64,000 nucleotides of DNA from an uncultured Rhizobiaceae group bacterium. Lineage in GTDB: Bacteria > Pseudomonadota > Alphaproteobacteria > Rhizobiales > Rhizobiaceae. The stretch lies in contig CALGMR010000013.1 in NCBI GenBank assembly GCA_937958815.1, forward strand, positions 62,001 to 126,000. The letters are read 5' to 3'. The stretch's first letter is position 1, and the number at the start of each line of letters is the position of its first letter. The notes below the pieces were generated by a model. The model had not been told where the DNA came from. It did not search any database and saw only the letters and a list, made by a program, of their open reading frames with translations. A program made the translations under genes and the position numbers. Positions 61,223 to 64,000 of this stretch are shown piece after piece.

Positions 61223-62803
61223 ATGACAGAAAACTCAACCACATTGGATATGCGTGAACGCGAAGCGGAAGTCATCGACGACGATGCCGTGTTTGCAGGC
61301 AGCGAAGTTGATAGCAGTCAGCAAGGGGGATGCCATGCTGGCGCAGACACTATGCGCACAGCGGCTGAAAAAGCGGGCAAGAGTGATATTCTCGACCAAT
61401 ATGCGAAAGACTATCCTCAAGGGCCTCACGATCAGCCCCAAAGCATGTGCCCGGCATTTGGTTCCCTGCGTGTTGGCTTACGCATGCGTCGCACCGCTAC
61501 AATTTTATCCGGTTCCGCATGTTGCGTTTATGGGCTGACATTCACATCGCATTTTTATGGTGCGCGGCGAACTGTGGGGTATGTGCCGTTTGACTCAGAA
61601 AGTCTTGTAACGGGCAAACTCTACGAAGACATTCGTGATGCTGTACATGAGATGGCCGACCCTGAAAAATATGATGCGATTGTTGTCACCAATTTGTGCG
61701 TGCCAACCGCTTCTGGCGTGCCGCTTCAAATGTTGCCGAAAGCAATAGATGGCGTGCGTATTGTGGGCATTGATGTTCCAGGATTTGGAATTCCCACCCA
61801 TGCAGAAGCCAAAGACGTTTTGGCTGGCGCAATGTTGAAATACGCGCGTGAAGAAATCCAAGACGGCCCTGTGCAAGCGCCGGACTCTCGAACAGAGAGT
61901 GACAAGCCAAGAATTACGATGGTTGGGGAAATGTTCCCCGTCGATCCAATCAGCATCGGTGCGATGTTGGAGCCTATGGGCTTGGAAGCCGGCACAGTTG
62001 TTCCAACGCGCGAATGGCGTGAACTCTATTCAGCACTGGATTGCGCGGCGGTTGCAGCCATTCATCCGTTTTACACGGCTTCGTTTCGAGAGTTTGAATC
62101 CGCAGGCCGCCCGATTGTCGGTTCTGCCCCTGTGGGTGTTGATGGCACTCATGCTTGGCTGAAAGCAATCGGCGAAAGCTGCAACGTGTCTGAAAAAGAT
62201 ATTGCAGCCGCACAAAACGCTATCATTCCAGCCATTCAGGGCGCGTTAGCAGCAACGCCGATCAATGGCCGCATCACTCTTTCTGGTTACGAAGGGTCTG
62301 AGTTGCTTGTGGCCCGTTTGCTGATCGAAAGCGGAGCCGATCTGCGCTATGTGGGCACTGCTTGCCCCAAGACAAAATGGTCGGCTGATGACTGCGACTG
62401 GCTGGAAGCCCATGGCGTTCATGTGAAATACCGTGCGTCGTTAGAAGACGATTGTGCGGCCATGCAGGAATTTGAACCGGACCTTGCCATTGGCACGACG
62501 CCAGTTGTTCAAAAGGCAAAAGAGCAGGGCACGCCTGGCCTTTACTTCACCAATCTTATTTCAGCACGTCCGTTGATGGGGCCTGCTGGTGCCGGTTCTT
62601 TGGCACAAGTGATCAACACGGCGATTGGCAACAAGCCACGTTTTGATGCGATGAAGGAATTTTTCGAAGGCGTAGGCACAGACTATGCAGCCGGTGTTTG
62701 GGAGACAACGCCTGAAGATCGCCCCGCATTTAAAAAGAAATTTGCAGCCCGTGCTGCCCGCTCTGCAAATGCGGTAGATGGTGGGGAGGCAGTTGGCACA
62801 TGA
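61223..62803 (+). CDS. bchY: Chlorophyllide a reductase subunit Y
   Basis: BchY is the NifD-like catalytic subunit of chlorophyllide a reductase. The 526-residue product has conserved Cys residues for the [4Fe-4S] cluster in [18 protein letters not shown] and [14 protein letters not shown], with [12 protein letters not shown] and later [20 protein letters not shown] 61223 ([14 protein letters not shown]) begins seven bases after the bchX stop. Its stop overlaps bchZ (ATGA). Confidence 0.95.
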   Translation: MTENSTTLDMREREAEVIDDDAVFAGSEVDSSQQGGCHAGADTMRTAAEKAGKSDILDQYAKDYPQGPHDQPQSMCPAFGSLRVGLRMRRTATILSGSACCVYGLTFTSHFYGARRTVGYVPFDSESLVTGKLYEDIRDAVHEMADPEKYDAIVVTNLCVPTASGVPLQMLPKAIDGVRIVGIDVPGFGIPTHAEAKDVLAGAMLKYAREEIQDGPVQAPDSRTESDKPRITMVGEMFPVDPISIGAMLEPMGLEAGTVVPTREWRELYSALDCAAVAAIHPFYTASFREFESAGRPIVGSAPVGVDGTHAWLKAIGESCNVSEKDIAAAQNAIIPAIQGALAATPINGRITLSGYEGSELLVARLLIESGADLRYVGTACPKTKWSADDCDWLEAHGVHVKYRASLEDDCAAMQEFEPDLAIGTTPVVQKAKEQGTPGLYFTNLISARPLMGPAGAGSLAQVINTAIGNKPRFDAMKEFFEGVGTDYAAGVWETTPEDRPAFKKKFAARAARSANAVDGGEAVGT

Positions 62804-64000
62804 CTCTTGTTCTCGATCATGATCGCGCCGGCGGATACTGGGGCTCAGTCTATGCCTTCACGGCAATCAAGGGATTGCAGGTTATTATTGACGGCCCTGT
62901 TGGCTGTGAAAACCTGCCCGTGACATCTGTGTTGCATTACACCGATGGATTGCCGCCACACGAACTTCCTATTGTTGTCACTGGTCTAGGCGAAGAAGAA
63001 CTTGGCCAGACGGGTACGGAAGAGGCCATGCGCCGTTCACGTGCCACGCTTGATCCTGATCTGCCCGCTGTGGTTGTGACGGGTTCGATTGCAGAAATGA
63101 TTGGCGGTGGGGTGACGCCTGAAGGTGCGAATGTGGTGCGCTTTTTGCCGCGCACTATTGATGAAGACCAATGGCAATCTGCCGACCGGGCCATGAAGTG
63201 GTTGTGGACTGAATACGGCCCGAAAAAAGTGGCCAAGGTTAAAACGCGCAAAGAGGGTGAAAAACCTCGCGTCAACATTATTGGGCCGATTTACGGCACG
63301 TTCAATATGCCATCCGATCTCGCCGAGATCAGACGTCTCGTCGAAGGCATCGGTGCCGAAGTGAATATGACGTTCCCGCTCGGTTCGCACTTGGCTGATA
63401 TTTCACGTTTGTCGAATGCTGAAGCCAATATCTGTATGTATCGTGAGTTCGGGCGTTTGTTGTGTGAAACGCTGGACCGTCCTTACCTGCAAGCGCCAAT
63501 TGGCATCCACTCCACCACGGCGTTCTTGCGCAAACTTGGCGAGATGTTGGACATTGATCCTGAGCCATTCATTGAGCAAGAAAAACACACGACGCTGAAG
63601 CCCATGTGGGATTTATGGCGCTCGGTCACACAGGACTTTTTCGGAACGGCAAGTTTTGCAGTTGTTGCCAACGAAACCTACACGCGTGGTCTAACCAACT
63701 TTCTGGAAGAAGAATTGGGCCTGCCTTGCACATTTGCTGTGGCACGTGTTCCAGGTCAAAAAACCGACAACCAGTCGGTTCAGGATTTGTTGCGCGACAA
63801 GCCGCCAATGATCCTTTTCGGTTCTTACAATGAGCGGATGTACATTGCCGATCAGGGGTCCCGCACCATGTATATGCCGGCATCGTTTCCGGGTGCTGTG
63901 ATCCGTCGTCACCATGGCACACCCTTTATGGGATATTCTGGCGCGAGCTATCTCGTCCAGGAAGTGTGCAACAGCCTGTTCGATGCGCTGTTCCACATTT
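62800..64000 (+). CDS. bchZ: Chlorophyllide a reductase subunit Z (3' end outside window)
   Basis: BchZ is the NifK-like partner of BchY. The frame from ATG 62800, overlapping the bchY stop by four bases, stays open to the end of the window (400 complete codons of an expected 480-490). It begins [20 protein letters not shown] and contains [29 protein letters not shown] with the cluster Cys, [26 protein letters not shown] and [25 protein letters not shown]. All are conserved in BchZ. Confidence 0.95.
   Translation, partial: MTLVLDHDRAGGYWGSVYAFTAIKGLQVIIDGPVGCENLPVTSVLHYTDGLPPHELPIVVTGLGEEELGQTGTEEAMRRSRATLDPDLPAVVVTGSIAEMIGGGVTPEGANVVRFLPRTIDEDQWQSADRAMKWLWTEYGPKKVAKVKTRKEGEKPRVNIIGPIYGTFNMPSDLAEIRRLVEGIGAEVNMTFPLGSHLADISRLSNAEANICMYREFGRLLCETLDRPYLQAPIGIHSTTAFLRKLGEMLDIDPEPFIEQEKHTTLKPMWDLWRSVTQDFFGTASFAVVANETYTRGLTNFLEEELGLPCTFAVARVPGQKTDNQSVQDLLRDKPPMILFGSYNERMYIADQGSRTMYMPASFPGAVIRRHHGTPFMGYSGASYLVQEVCNSLFDALFHI

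Overview
The window is chromosomal DNA from an alphaproteobacterium that makes bacteriochlorophyll a. Two blocks place it. The first is a set of alphaproteobacterial housekeeping neighbourhoods: trxB beside a VtlR/LsrB-type LysR regulator, lptC-lptA-lptB-rpoN-hpf-ptsN, carB and greA. The second is a photosynthesis gene cluster carrying bciB, bchI-D-O, crtI-B, tspO, crtC-D, crtE-F and bchC-X-Y-Z. The trxB/VtlR pair with an adjacent AbcR-like small RNA is a Rhizobiales (Hyphomicrobiales) arrangement, so I favour a marine, moderate-GC member of that order growing as an aerobic anoxygenic phototroph. The species is not determinable from the sequence. No rRNA, tRNA, insertion sequence, phage gene or CRISPR array was seen. 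Both window edges cut genes: an aspartate aminotransferase on the left and bchZ on the right.

Layout. 1-8.2 kb: aminotransferase end, an AbcR-like sRNA locus, vtlR/lsrB, trxB, an ELM1-like gene, a GST, greA, a fold-type II PLP enzyme, a DUF992 secreted protein and a LysE exporter. 8.2-12.1 kb: two small membrane proteins and carB. 12.3-20.2 kb: a membrane-anchored thioredoxin-like protein, two membrane-bound LytTR regulators around a DUF2306 gene, a secreted aggregation-factor-core-like protein, an acyl-CoA ligase, a CurA-type reductase and a Bcr/CflA transporter. 20.2-26.3 kb: a nucleotide-sugar dehydrogenase divergent from a tightly coupled operon of a processive family 2 glycosyltransferase, a receiver-like/coiled-coil inner-membrane protein and a TolC-like outer-membrane lipoprotein. 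This looks like a little-described polysaccharide synthesis and export system. 26.3-34 kb: DUF1150, ptsN, hpf, rpoN, lptB-A-C, RNase D and a Tm-1-like protein. 34.1-37.4 kb: a ZrgA-type (DUF2796) metal-uptake operon. 37.5-44 kb: a DctB/DctD-like two-component pair followed by a TAXI-type TRAP transporter; the regulator has lost the GAFTGA loop, and a shared palindrome precedes both transcription units. 44.1-64 kb: dxs and the photosynthesis cluster.

How the photosynthesis part works together. Dxs feeds isoprenoid precursor. CrtE, B, I, C, D and F make a methoxylated carotenoid of the spheroidene/spirilloxanthin type. BchI/D with the unseen BchH insert Mg. BciB reduces the 8-vinyl group, BchX/Y/Z reduce the chlorin, and BchC and BchO act beside them. 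Sites of the form TGT-N12-ACA (the PpsR/CrtJ operator) sit at five promoters: dxs, bciB/bchI, crtI, crtD/crtE and bchC. At four of these they occur in pairs 7-8 bp apart, and in several they overlap readable -35/-10 elements. One repressor therefore probably controls the whole block, including dxs. Translation starts in the carotenoid genes are unusual: TTG for crtE, crtF and tspO, and apparently CTG for crtC and crtD.
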